Below are positions 49,421-64,000 of a stretch of 64,000 bases of DNA, one piece after another. Position 1 is the stretch's first letter. Each line of letters begins with the position of its first letter. The notes under the pieces were generated by a model, which did no database searches, had not been told where the DNA came from, and worked only from the letters and a program-made list of their open reading frames with translations. Source of the DNA: Ascaris suum (taxonomy: Eukaryota > Nematoda > Chromadorea > Rhabditida > Ascarididae); NCBI GenBank assembly GCA_013433145.1, contig CM024180.1, positions 7,878,001 through 7,942,000 of the forward strand, in the 5' to 3' direction. A program made the translations under genes and the position numbers.

Positions 49421-52363
49421 TGATATTTCATGTACAAGATAATTTCTTCTTAGAGTATATTTCTTTATAACGAACATATGACTTGAATTTATGCAGGCTG
49501 ATTGATATGAATAGACTTTTGTATTTTTTTTTTAACGCGAACGCTTTTTTTTTCCGCCGCATTTCATGATGAGTTTTTCAACGTCTCATGGATATAAATT
49601 TGTAAAGAAATTTCCTTCCTGATATTCTAAAATAGGTTCTTAATTATTGTCAAGGTGGTTGTTTTTCAGGTTCTTTTTTTGAGGTAAGCTAATTACCTTC
49701 AAACTATATGGCAGTAAACTGGAATACTAGGCTGCATAGAATGTGGAAAGTATCATAAAGAATCGGTCTCTGGATTGACTTTTCTAAGAACTGCCGATTA
49801 ATTCTTGCAGAGATTAAAGTCGCCTTCTTTGACTCTACTATGAGAGTCCAACTATCGCAGACAAAAAACTAACAACAATTTAGAGTCACGTTCCTCCTCT
49901 CCCCTTCTCCCCCCCCCCCCCCCCCACCCCTCCCCCTTGCATAATATCGCCACTTGATTTCTTCAAAAAATAGTGATACTGAAGAACGTAAAAAGAGTCT
50001 CTGAAATGGTGGACGATTCGATATTTTCTAATGAGTTTTACATTAACATTCACCGACAGTTAAATTTGCTACCAGTTACGAGCAATGAATAATTAAGTTA
50101 CAATTCATTGCATTGCAAATATTGCACTACAAATGATTTGCAATATTTGCAAAAATGAACTTACGCAAATGACTGAAAGCTCATATGCTAATAAATTTGC
50201 TAACAGACCATGTGCTCGAACACAACTATACAACTCACTAATTACTTTACTTTTAATGTATCACTTAAGCAACTTCTCAAAGTTGTATAGCTATTTTTTA
50301 TCGTAAGCTGACGAATATAGATTAAACGTAGTGACTAATTAGCATAATTCCAGGTTAATTATAAATTATAAATATAATTACTGCCTTAAAAAATAAAAAA
50401 AAATTTCAAAAATAACGTCCTAATTGGGCATTTTACTAAGCGGATGAAATCGTATACTACATGAAATTGATGCTTAATTAAATGAACATTTCATTCATCG
50501 CTCGATTATTGCAGAGAAAAATTTTCGTTCTATAATATCGATTATGAAAAGTGGAAAATAACTCTTGATATTCACTCGGAAAATGATGTCTAATCATATC
50601 AAGTAATTATATGATATATGAGAATGATATCATCGGATTGATCAGTCGGCAAAAATGTAGTTATCAGTGATAACAGATGCGAACCTTCGCTACGGGAGTG
50701 TACGGTAATGATTCGTCGATTTATTTATAACACCCATGAAATAAAGTTAGTTCTTCGTAGGAAACCTGTATATAATTGTTATGTGAATGTGAGCCGACTT
50801 AAGATTGGATTGCATGAGGCTAGGCCGATAGTAAGGTCTTTTGTATGGAGCTCAATAAGGTGTAAAGAAATTTGAAAAAGTGGTTTTTATTTCAGTAGTG
50901 TTATCTGAGGTTTTATTGTCATGATCAGACTTTACTTTATTGACACCACGTAACGTTTGATGTTGAGTTCATAAATTCATATGCAGGTAAGACAGGTAAG
51001 TTCATATGAAATTTGAGCGAGAATTTATTGATAGTATTCTATGAAACTTTTGTGAATCGTTCAATCGGCTAAAATTATCAAAGCTATTGCAAATAATAAT
51101 AAATATTAGATGTGAGAATTGCATATAAACAGAAATATTATGTGCATTTTTTGTTTCTCAAAAGAATTGCCCTCTATCACCTTCTCTACGAATAACGTTT
51201 TCAAATCACTCAACAAAAGAAATCGTATATTGCGTTCAACGAAGAGAAAACAATTTGATGATATCGTAATTATATATTTACTCATCTTTCATATATTGAT
51301 GAGAATATAACCGATCAATGAAAATGGCATTCAACATTCGATTCAATGAAAGAGGCTAGAGTTAAATATTATGGAATTAAACTTTTATTCCATTCTCTAT
51401 CTATTAAACTGTTTACTTATGGTGTCTATTAAACTGGTACCTATATTTATTCTCTTCCAGTTATTTGTACTCGTCGGTATCTATCAGGCATGCACCTGTA
51501 TTTTATTCGCTTTTAATTAATTGTACCTATGGTACCTATCAAAGTTGTGCCTCTTGTGCCTATATTTTATTGTCTTTTAATTATTTGTTCCCATAGCCGT
51601 AATGAAGAGATTGCAACAAATGAGTGAAATATAAGTTCCAGATGGATGTGGGAAACATCAAATATGAGTTGATTCTTCAAGGTGCTAAATGAATGGCATT
51701 AGGCATAATCATTTCATAAGTAGATGAGAGAACTAAGAAATATAATAGTAAATATGGAGACGAAAACAACTCTTAGTGGAAATAGTTGAATATTCTAACT
51801 CTTAGTAAACTTATACGAATATTTTCATTTGTTTATTTAAGGAAGTGAAAAAAAAAGGGAAAATGTCATGTAAAAAGATGAGAGAGATAAGGTGCGCAAG
51901 AGAAGCGAAAAAATGACGTCGATGCTGTATCAGTGAGCTAGATCGCTCTCGATATCCCCATTTCAATTCGAGGATTCCTTTGTCATCATCTTACGTCAAT
52001 TTTTATTGAATAAATAATAAATAGAATTTGCTTTACATATGGGCTTCTATTTATGCTATACGATGCTTCACACTAAAATTATCTCCTTAATAAGTGATTT
52101 AATTTATTGAAGAAAACTTTATTTAGTAGGGGTTTTTTTTTTCAAAGGAAGAACTGCACAATGCATTAAACTTAGGTCAGTCATTATTTCGTCAGCGTTT
52201 TTTTTTAAACCAAAAACCGCACTATGCAACGACCTCAAGTCATTCTTCATTTCCACACCACTTCTTTCCTTTCAAAAAAATCTGTGAAAGATGAAATGCA
52301 CATGGAATTGGTAATTTTTTGCCTTAAATAGCGTTAAAAACAAAATATAATGAAACATTTTAC
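49413..52363. other. AT-rich DNA, no gene supported
   Basis: A poly-C run at 49910-49925 and many A/T homopolymers. Short open frames lack splice support. Confidence 0.4.
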
Positions 52364-52502
52364 CACAGGTAAACTCATGATTTCCCCATTCAACTTGCTA
52401 AACACTTTCGCTGCTTTAAAGCTAAAGAGAAAATTTCTTGAAAATTTACCTTCTGCCAATTTTTGGGCAGATGATAAGCTTACAAGCATTAGAAATGATT
52501 GG
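52364..52502 (-). CDS. Isolated internal exon candidate
   Basis: A minus-strand exon with acceptor TTTTCTAG and donor GTG|GTAAAA. It is open for 46 codons with A/T-rich third positions, and reads LSSAQKLAEGKFSRNFLFSF and then KVFSKLNGEIMSLP. It enters at phase 2 and leaves at phase 0. No partner exons were identified with confidence on either side, and the family is unknown. Confidence 0.35.
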
Positions 52503-53675
52503 CTAGAAAACTTATGCGATCGGTTTTGACTCAATTAGATAAAATAACCAAATGAAGTATTAATGAATTGCAGAATCGATAGTCTTGGATCAACAGCTTC
52601 AATTAATTCCTCGATTTTTCTCTCCCACAATTGCTTATATGAATATTTTCAATTGTTTAGCATTAGACTTTAAAATATAAAATTAAATAAACAATTTTCA
52701 TTATCATTGCATTTATAATAATTCATTTACAAAAATTTGAATATAATTATGTTTGTGAATATTTTTTTCACTTAATTTTCCGCTTGAAATGATTTTATAT
52801 TTTCTAACGTTTAAAGTTGTAATTCATTTAAAAAAAATCTTCTAAAAATATTCGAAATAAATTCCCATTGATATAAAATATTAAAATCAATGAAAGTTGA
52901 AAATTTTTTTTTACGAAAATTTTTACGAATTTTAATTTTCAAATTTATTTTTGGAAAATTTTCCTCCTTCATAGTCAAATATTTTAATAAATAACGTATA
53001 AATCATTGAAGAGATCATTATAAATCATAGAACAAATAATATCTCCCTCCTAATCGCCATTATTTGAAAGAATTCAGCTAACGTTTCAATAATCTTTTGC
53101 AGCTTTTCGGGAAGAAATTATTAGTGAAATGTTGATAAGGCTAAAAAACTTATAAGAAAAGTCGATGCTATATTATCTCCTCAAATTTTTCAATAATCTA
53201 CGCATATCTAGATCATTAGAACGTTAATTCAGCCAAACCTTTATCAAATAAATTGAGCAGAATTGATGAGCTTTCAATAAATCAAAGATATATCTGTACT
53301 ATAAATGCTCCATTGCTTCATTTATTTACAACATTACTCTCGATGGAGTCTTATCCACCCTTCTAAAGGTTTACCTGTATATTTAGCATGTAATCATTTT
53401 AATGCTTTTTGAGTGATATCCGATAGGTTAAATTAATTTTAATAATTATAAATAATTTAATGAATTCCGAAAAAGACCTGGATCTTGTATCGGCTCATCA
53501 ATGTGGTCAACTTTATTTTCATGTTGTCTTTACAGAGGCGAATATTTATTTATAATATTTTGCATATTTATGCAAATTTATTAATATTTTTTCTATTTTT
53601 ATTTAAAGCAGATTCATCGATAAGCTATGTTATTCTGTTGCATTATTACTGGTTTGAGCGGTTGCCTTAGTCATT

Positions 53676-54075
53676 ATGAGCGTGACGATTGGTCCCGATA
53701 TTTCACAAACAATAAACGCACCTACCGCCACATATAAACCAAAAGCAAAGGTGCAGTTCTTCTTTAAATCTTGATGATGCAATGCATGTTATGGCGCTTC
53801 TTGTTTTTTTTTTTCTCTTTCAAAATGGCCCTGTTTTTAACCCAAAAACTATTAAATCAGGAAGCAGTATAGGTCAGTTTATATATATATATATATAGAC
53901 AGAGAGGGAAGAGAGAGGGAGGGGGAGAGAGAGTGTAGGACTGAGCAAAATATATTAATGCAAAATTGCAAAGAAATAATCTAAAGTGAGCGAATAGGAT
54001 GTATCAAAATAGAGTTAGCAATAAATAGCAAACAGCGTTGACTATGGATTGCTTTATATGGGTTTTACTAATTGT

Positions 54076-54110
<35 letters not shown>

Positions 54111-55655
54111 TTTCAATATTTCATAGACTTCACTTATAATATTACAAAAACAAATTTTTCAAAAAATTTTGAGGTATCAATAAAATCATGTGAAATGTCG
54201 AAAACAATGTGCGAAGAAGCGATACGCATTGCGGACGATGCTTTCTCTTCTCATCTCAATGAGGGTAATATTACAAATTGTTACATAAATAAAATTGAAA
54301 TATATGTGCAACAAATTGAATGCCCGCAATAATGCTTCATTTTTAACTTCAATGGGAAATATACTATGATTTATCCTTATATTTATACTTTTGTATTTCA
54401 TTTATTTGATTTACAGCATTTAAAAATAATAATATTCCATCGAACGTTTCAAAATTTTATAGGGACTATTCTAGTTATTGAAAAGATGAATCGCATTTCT
54501 CTCGAACAAATCTCTTCGTTTCGGCGAAGATTCTGAATAATTTAGAAGGAAAAATTTCGAAATTATTTATAAATTTGTTATAAATATATGAATAAATTTG
54601 ATCTCTAATGTAGAATATTTATTCACTAAGATTCATTTGTGTTGGGCGAAAGCGTTTCTCAAATTCGCAAATTTCCGTCTTGAAACAATCCAAAACTTAT
54701 TTGTCACTTAGCAATTTAGTCATTTTTTTTTAAATCGTTTCTTTAATTTTTTTTTTTCATTTAGCATTTTGTTGTGTTATTAAAAAATGATAATATAGGT
54801 GTATTTGAATATTATTTATACTTTCTTAAGCACCAGAACGATGCGTTTCGAGTGAGCACATCATGCTTTCCTCTTTCCAGATTCCATTTTGAGAGGTTTT
54901 CTCATTATTCTCGTAGGTGATTGTCTCATACAGATGATTTTCCTCCACCCTCCTTCCCCCCCTCCCCTCCAACTCTTTGAGATCCATAAATGATTGTTTT
55001 AGAGAATGGTTGGAACAAACTGTTTTTTTTTTTTTTTTTTGTTGATTTAAACTCTAAAGAGCAATTTCAACTTGAGGAAAACTTTCCAACGATTTTATTC
55101 GGATATTCGAAGCGAATAGTTTACGAGTTCAAGGAACTCGCAAATTTTTCCGCCATGCTATCTATTCTGACTATGCAAAAAACCAGTTACAAAAGTCAAA
55201 TCATGATATATGTGCGAAGGATTTAAAGAACGGGTACGAAGGAGACTCATCAGATAGATAGCACATAGAAGGACTCAAATCATGGTATAATTGGCACATA
55301 ATAAAGGCCAAATGAGGCCAAAAAGATGCGAAGAGTTTATGGGATAGTTGAGGTCCATATATAGGAACTAACGATCAGGTGAAATATGATAACAAGTCTC
55401 AGTCTCATCATGTCTTTAGCTATACTGCAGATCAAATTACTGGCAATCTGTTTGCAAGTCAAAAGCACTAGCATCATTTCAATACTTACAGTTGATCTCG
55501 CGGAACGATTGAAAAAGTCTTTCGATACAATATATGAGGGTCTATGGCATTGTGCTGTGGGTCGTCATTTCGAGTCGGCATTAACACATCGACATGGATC
55601 ATTTTTGCATTTTCATATCGGATGTCTTTCGGTGATTTTATTTCAGTGTCAATAA
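53676..55655 (+). CDS. Dynein light chain, LC8 type
   Basis: Small dimeric subunit of cytoplasmic dynein and general hub protein (LC8/DYNLL family). Exons are 53676-53750, 54174-54264 and 55492-55655; phases agree, giving 109 residues. Exon 1 starts MSVTIGPDISQTINAPTATY, an N-terminal extension compared with the usual 89-residue LC8. A TTAG five bases before the ATG could be a trans-splice acceptor. Exon 2 (VSIKSCEMSKTMCEEA) matches the first strand and helix. Exon 3 contains the signature SFDTIYEGLWHCAVGRHFES and ends GCLSVILFQCQ, matching the core WHC-V-G-x-x-F and final strand of the family. The exon 2 acceptor is an unusual TTTTGAG. The several substitutions from consensus suggest a diverged paralogue rather than the canonical copy. 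Confidence 0.88.
54075..54113. repeat. (TTTA)n microsatellite
   Basis: About nine copies of TTTA in the first intron of the dynein light chain gene. Confidence 0.95.
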
Positions 55656-55982
55656 TTATGATTTAATATTGCAAAAAAAAAAAAAAAAACACAAGTTTTA
55701 AATATTTATGCAAAAACTCCACTTGTAAAAATTATGCAAAAATACAAAACTATCCAAATATGCGAAGAAACGAATAAACTGCTCTATACTGCTACCATAA
55801 TAGGTTAAACATGAGTATTACGGTTGTTCTCTAAGCTGCGTTTTGATACATCGTACTTTCTCGTCTATATATGTCTCTGTAAAAGCGTCCACGTTCATTG
55901 GAGCCTATGGAAATGGGTGAGCTAAAGAAGAGAATATGGTAATCCAGGCAAGTTTGAATGATCGAGTATTGTAAAGCGTTTT
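55656..55982. other. 3' flank of dynein light chain gene
   Basis: An 18-base A tract starts about 17 bases after the stop codon. Nothing else recognisable precedes the retrotransposon remnant. Confidence 0.5.
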
Positions 55983-57153
55983 GATTATCGCCCGATTAGT
56001 CCGACTTTCTCTTTTTGTGCGGTTCTCGAAATAATCGCCAAAGATGCATTAATGGATCTAATAACGCGAAATAGTCTTCTGACTCTTGTCCAATTCGGCT
56101 TCATCGTTGGCGGATCTACGATGGCGCAACTCATTTCACGCTTAGCGGATCAGTTGTTCCGGATAAATATAAGCATTCAAACCGAAACTTTATGTGTCGA
56201 TTAAGCTAAAGCGCTTATTGTGGTCTATTATTGAAACTACTCTTGAAGGTAGTAAAATAGTGCGTCGTTGGCTCTCTTCTGAGATAGATCAGAGCAATAT
56301 TATTTGGACGGAACTTTTAAGTGAGAATTGGAGACATCTATTCCGCTCCGCACCTAATTCCTAGTGGTGTGCCAGAAGGAAATGTCTGGATCCTGTTTTA
56401 TTCCTCACATCATTAACGAAGTTCCTTGTAATATTCTTAGCAGTACTAGGCCCTTTGTTGATGATCTCAAAATGTATCGTCCATTGCACAATCCTACCTA
56501 CGACTTCCACATTCTGCAGAAGGACCTTGATGCATTCGCCAAATGTTCGAAATTATGGCAGTTGAACGTTTCTTATGAAAAAAAAAATGCCATGTGCTCC
56601 ATACAACTATTGAGATGAATGTTTTCTCAGGCCACAGTGTGAAGTTCTTTCTACAAGAGATGGTGTTCGCGACTTTGCTATTGTTTGTGATCGGTCCTGA
56701 AATTCACCAGAGCTTGAAGTGTTCCGCTATTGCCGAAAGGTCGTCAAAAATTGCAAAATGTGTTCTCAACGCTTTAAAGCACAAATATATTGAGCACTGC
56801 CGAAATGCTTCTGTCGCTTATTGCCAACTCATCTTTGAATCCCACACGATCTCCTTATTTTCTGATATCGGACTACTAGAGAATATTCAGAAACCTTCAC
56901 TTGTATTGCTTTCCGCAAAGTTTTTCGTGGTCTATATGAGCCTAATTATACTGCCAGGCCGAAAATGTTCAGCCTGGAATCAGTGGAATATCGCGAGCTT
57001 AAATTTCGCTTGATTCGTTGTTATAAAATTATGTTCGGATTTTCCGACACACATGTTTTGCATAGCTTCCAGTTTCACGTTGTACGAGTCTGGAATCTGA
57101 TTCTGGTCGATATCGTTAGTGCATCAATCCTTCAGCTTTTAAGTTGCGACTGA
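55983..57153 (+). mobile_element. Decayed non-LTR retrotransposon (reverse transcriptase remnant)
   Basis: Reverse-transcriptase motifs appear in order on the plus strand but in shifting frames with stops. DYRPISPTFSF (motif of the RPIS type) is at 55983. QFGFIVGGSTMAQLIS corresponds to the QxGFRxGxS motif. A D-x-AKA remnant follows a stop near 56205. A GVPEGN box near 56368 parallels GVPQGS. FVDDLKMYR near 56457 parallels the FADD catalytic box, and the KWQLNVSYEK equivalent is near 56560. The C-terminal LESVEYRELKFRLIRCYKIM near 56970 resembles the region after the RT in Jockey/CR1-like elements. With several frameshifts and premature stops, it cannot encode an active enzyme. No poly-A tail or target-site duplication was established. 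Confidence 0.8.
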
Positions 57154-57352
57154 ATGGTTACAGTAAGTTGACTGTTCGAGCCAAGCGATTGACTGGTTAA
57201 TCTGTTTGAGAAGTTTTAAAACTACTATAAGAGTCCGACTCCGGAGCCTTCCAACATTGCCTTAAGCAAAAAGTAACTCCACTATTTCTACAGGTAAAAT
57301 CCAACACTTTCAGCATACAAAGTCTCATTCTGTGTGACATACCAAGCTATAC

Positions 57353-57871
57353 CTGATGACCTTCAGCAGTACGGCGGTCAAATTCACAATGAGCTAGCGC
57401 AAAAGTGCCTGCTTGTAGCGTTGCAGCATCTGCCTGCTCTTTGAAAACCACAGATTTTGGCTCTGGCTTATGCTTTCTATTTTAGCTCAGGCTGATGCTT
57501 CAGTTCTAATGCTACTTGGTGATAATTGTATGGTATATTTTCGCAGGTGTGCTGTTTGGAAATGAAGCACTGCAATCGACACAGATACTATTGGCAAAAT
57601 TTGCACTCCTCCCGACTGGTAATTTATTGCATGCAAATTGCAAGTTGCATATTTTGCAACAATTACATATCCATTCACCACACATCACGACGATATTAAA
57701 TTTATATTATTCTATATATTTATATGAATTCGTAAAACTGGCTGACTAATAAAGCGAATGGTCATCGGATTGAAATCTTATAGAATGTGCAAAATGAGAG
57801 CTAGCCCGAGTGATTAAGTTGGCCATCACCAAATGAGGTAAACAAGGTCACTTCAAACCACTTAATCGTAC
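57353..57871 (-). CDS. Unidentified gene segment, three minus-strand exons
   Basis: Three exons join in phase: 57871-57830, 57615-57516 and 57476-57353. The acceptors are TCTACTCAG, TTACCAG and AAAATAG; the donors are GTGATG, GTAGCA and GTATAG. The joined reading gives GTIKWFEVTLFTSF, then SANFANSICVDCSASFPNST, then VVFKEQADAATLQAGTFALA and a final TAEGHQ. The 39-bp intron between the last two is the shortest I accept in the window. Upstream and downstream exons are missing, and I recognise no family. The plus strand of exon 3 is also open, so the call is provisional. The segment directly follows the retrotransposon remnant. Confidence 0.4.
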
Positions 57872-58605
57872 CTGAGTAGACAAACAAGCAGGTAGATGGA
57901 TAGACCCGCGCACGCATTGAAGAGGATGAACACCGGTAATTACTACACAGATAGTGACTAGAAACACAAAAGGATACTAGGTACTCGACTAGATGACATA
58001 GAAAATATTTATTATGGAACAAATCGGCGCAATTCTATAATTTTGATTCTTTAAGTATAGTCAACCGATCGGTCGGAAAATTTCATTGCAAAGCTGCGGT
58101 TTTGATTTCTTTGATTCGTTCTTTAGCATCCTGTAAAGAGTTTTATTGCTCAATTTTATTCTTTAGTTATAGATTTCAATTTTTATCCGATTTCCACGAC
58201 AATAAGGATTTTCTTATTTCCTTTAAAATAATCTCTTCCCGTTTCTCCTCTCTCTCTCTCCTCGTTTGATTATGGAAATTCTGCCTTTAAGCCGATTTTC
58301 TCGTCGTCGTAAAATTACAGTGGAGAAGATATACTATGATTTCTTTATTGCATTGCTGCCCTAATCTTATTAAACACGCTCATTTATACCTGATCGTGTA
58401 AACATCAAAAAGATGGATATTTGAAGCAATTCATTGAGGCATGAAGACCCGGGAACGATACGCCTTTCCTATTCCCCCTTAGGAATATTGGAATATGCAA
58501 CTTCTTCTCCTACTCCTTTTCTTAAACTCTGTCTGTACCCAAATATACGTATATATGTAGTGTTAGCGGCTCGAGTCAGGCAACTGTTTTTTTTAATGCA
58601 CAGAG
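57872..58605. other. No gene supported
   Basis: A gap between two minus-strand gene models. I see no exon here. Confidence 0.4.
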
Positions 58606-62697
<4,092 letters not shown>

Positions 62698-63031
62698 CTG
62701 TACACGTTTTACTAAAGGTGATACGATGTTATCTGACGATCATTTTATGTCTGTGACAATTAAGACGCAAATGTTTTAAAACGCAAATTTGTTTTTTGCA
62801 ATTTGCAAGGAATTTCATCACACAATGATTACTTCAAAAATTTTGGAAGCATATGACAAGAAGAGGCCAAGTTGGAGCTCCAGTTCCTTGCGCTCCTTCC
62901 GATTCGTCTAGGGCGGTTTGCGTTTGGGATGGAAAAAGCCTTTAAAAGAGAGGAAAAGTGCTTTGAGATGTTTCTGACAATGGCTAGTGCTTCTGATTGT
63001 GTTCTCTTTCGTCCATACAACTAAAGAACAG
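62698..63031. other. Probable intergenic spacer
   Basis: Lies between the minus-strand phosphatase-like gene and a plus-strand ORF. A plus frame near 62855-62942 (MTRRGQVGAPVPCAPSDSS) and an overlapping minus ORF at 62829-63020 are both open; neither has clear splice support. Confidence 0.35.
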
Positions 63032-63271
63032 ATGCAACCACTGCTGCAAATTCGACGCGTAATGATCGCCATCAAGCATGTGTATCCCTATGACCAGTAT
63101 TTTGGCTTAGAAACTCTGGAGCCGGAACGCCTTAGAAATTCATTTCCATATTTAATTCAAATCCAGGTGATCGATTGCCCTTTGTTACGAAGTATCAGAA
63201 TGCGTTTCACGGCTGGCAGAGCTCCGGGAATTCGAGTTATGCCAGCCGTATGGGTTGATTTCAGCGAGTAA
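63032..63271 (+). CDS. Unidentified 79-residue ORF
   Basis: An ATG immediately after AAAGAACAG, a possible trans-splice or cis acceptor, opens an 80-codon frame ending in TAA. It begins MQPLLQIRRVMIAIKHVYPY and contains LRNSFPYLIQIQVIDCPLLR. The Leu/Ile spacing hints at a leucine-rich repeat-like arc, but I do not assign a family. The minus-strand aligned frame is stopped, which supports the plus strand. Confidence 0.4.
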   Translation: MQPLLQIRRVMIAIKHVYPYDQYFGLETLEPERLRNSFPYLIQIQVIDCPLLRSIRMRFTAGRAPGIRVMPAVWVDFSE

Positions 63272-63780
63272 TCAACAATCAATGTTTATACCCTTCACTG
63301 ATGCAAACTTTGCGTATCGTATCGCATACAGTGAAACACTGACCAATAAAGATCGACACTGAAGTCATCCAAATACAAGTAACCATCAATATTCCCCGAA
63401 TCTATGGATAAACCATTCCATTTCTTACCTGTGCACTACAAGAAACGCGGATCTTTGACTGCCGCTTTGAGCGTCTCTGCGCCGCTGCATTCGACATAAC
63501 CAAACATAGACGGCTTTATTGCTTCGTTCCCGACATTTATAGCTCTTTGTAGTTATGAGCGATATGCAAATTCTTTTTTGCTCTTCTGTAATATAATAAT
63601 GTAAAAGAAATATGCAAATTTCGGCTTAGTGAAAAACGTCGTGACATGATTTTCAGCATTTGATTGTTTTGAGAAATGACTAAAGAATAATTGAAGAGTA
63701 ATTAATTCAACTAAAGAGCATTCAAAAACCTTCCATTATTCAAGAGAAGAACGATCATCAAACACTAATCGACTATAAAA

Positions 63781-63972
63781 ATGCCAATATCCAAGGTTTT
63801 ATTTTCGAAAAGAAAACTGCAAAAAAAAGTTTGCATAGCGAAAAATTGGCGTTGCAGTCGACATACCAAAAAGTTTTTTCTTCGCCTCATTTTATTTTGC
63901 ATCCTTACTTTAATCATTTTTCAGGGAACATTTCATCTTTTTGCAAATTTGTTCGTAAAAAATTTGCGATGA
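63781..63972 (+). CDS. Possible first exon of a membrane protein at right edge
   Basis: An ATG opens a 63-codon frame: a basic N-terminus (SKRKLQKKVCIAKNWR) and then a hydrophobic stretch (RLILFCILTLIIFQGTF), as in a type II signal anchor. An internal TTTTTCAG at 63924 could instead be an acceptor of another exon. The window ends 28 bases after the stop, so the model cannot be tested. Confidence 0.3.
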   Translation: MPISKVLFSKRKLQKKVCIAKNWRCSRHTKKFFLRLILFCILTLIIFQGTFHLFANLFVKNLR

Positions 63973-64000
63973 AATTTGCATAATGAGAGATTTCATATGA

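Overview
The window reads as nuclear DNA of a nematode. It is strongly AT-rich. Its genes are split by GT-AG introns of 39 bp to about 3.7 kb, with TTTCAG-type acceptors. The recognisable genes are animal families: a Cys-loop nicotinic receptor, an LC8 dynein light chain, a Ly-6/GPI protein, an aldo-keto reductase and a tyrosine-phosphatase-like protein. One site (20798-20819) matches the nematode SL1 spliced leader at 21 of 22 bases, which points away from Trichinella-type worms and towards an SL1-using clade. No plasmid, phage, CRISPR or bacterial-operon features were seen. All gene models come from reading splice signals, frame continuity and family motifs by eye.

Layout: (1) 491-6499 (+) holds the 3' half of a nicotinic acetylcholine receptor subunit, M1 to stop in seven phase-consistent exons; its ligand-binding half lies left of the window. 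A two-exon coding-like piece follows at 6575-6904. (2) 11980-16518 (-) is an unidentified cysteine-rich protein gene with a small secreted-peptide-like ORF on the opposite strand in one intron. (3) 19556-21226 (+) has coding-like exons and then the SL1-like sequence joined to an open frame, the pattern expected of a retrocopied trans-spliced mRNA. (4) 24940-34245 (-) is a nearly complete aldo-keto reductase with all four catalytic residues; opposite-strand exon-like segments lie in its introns. (5) 36-43 kb is gene-poor, with isolated terminal-exon-like pieces, a GC-richer island and a 15-copy minisatellite of about 44 bp. (6) 43256-47018 (-) is a four-exon Ly-6/ODR-2-like GPI-anchored protein. 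(7) 53676-55655 (+) is a three-exon LC8-type dynein light chain. (8) 55983-57153 (+) is a decayed non-LTR retrotransposon. (9) 57353-57871 (-) is an unidentified three-exon segment. (10) 58606-62697 (-) is a protein tyrosine phosphatase homologue whose catalytic cysteine is replaced, so probably a pseudophosphatase. The right edge has two unassigned (+) reading frames.

The genes look unrelated in function: a receptor, a motor subunit, a membrane-anchored Ly-6 protein, a redox enzyme and a signalling pseudoenzyme. Introns and intergenic DNA carry long (AT)n arrays, several tandem repeats and many poly-C/poly-G runs. Short single-exon calls and opposite-strand calls are much less certain than the multi-exon genes whose phases and family motifs agree.
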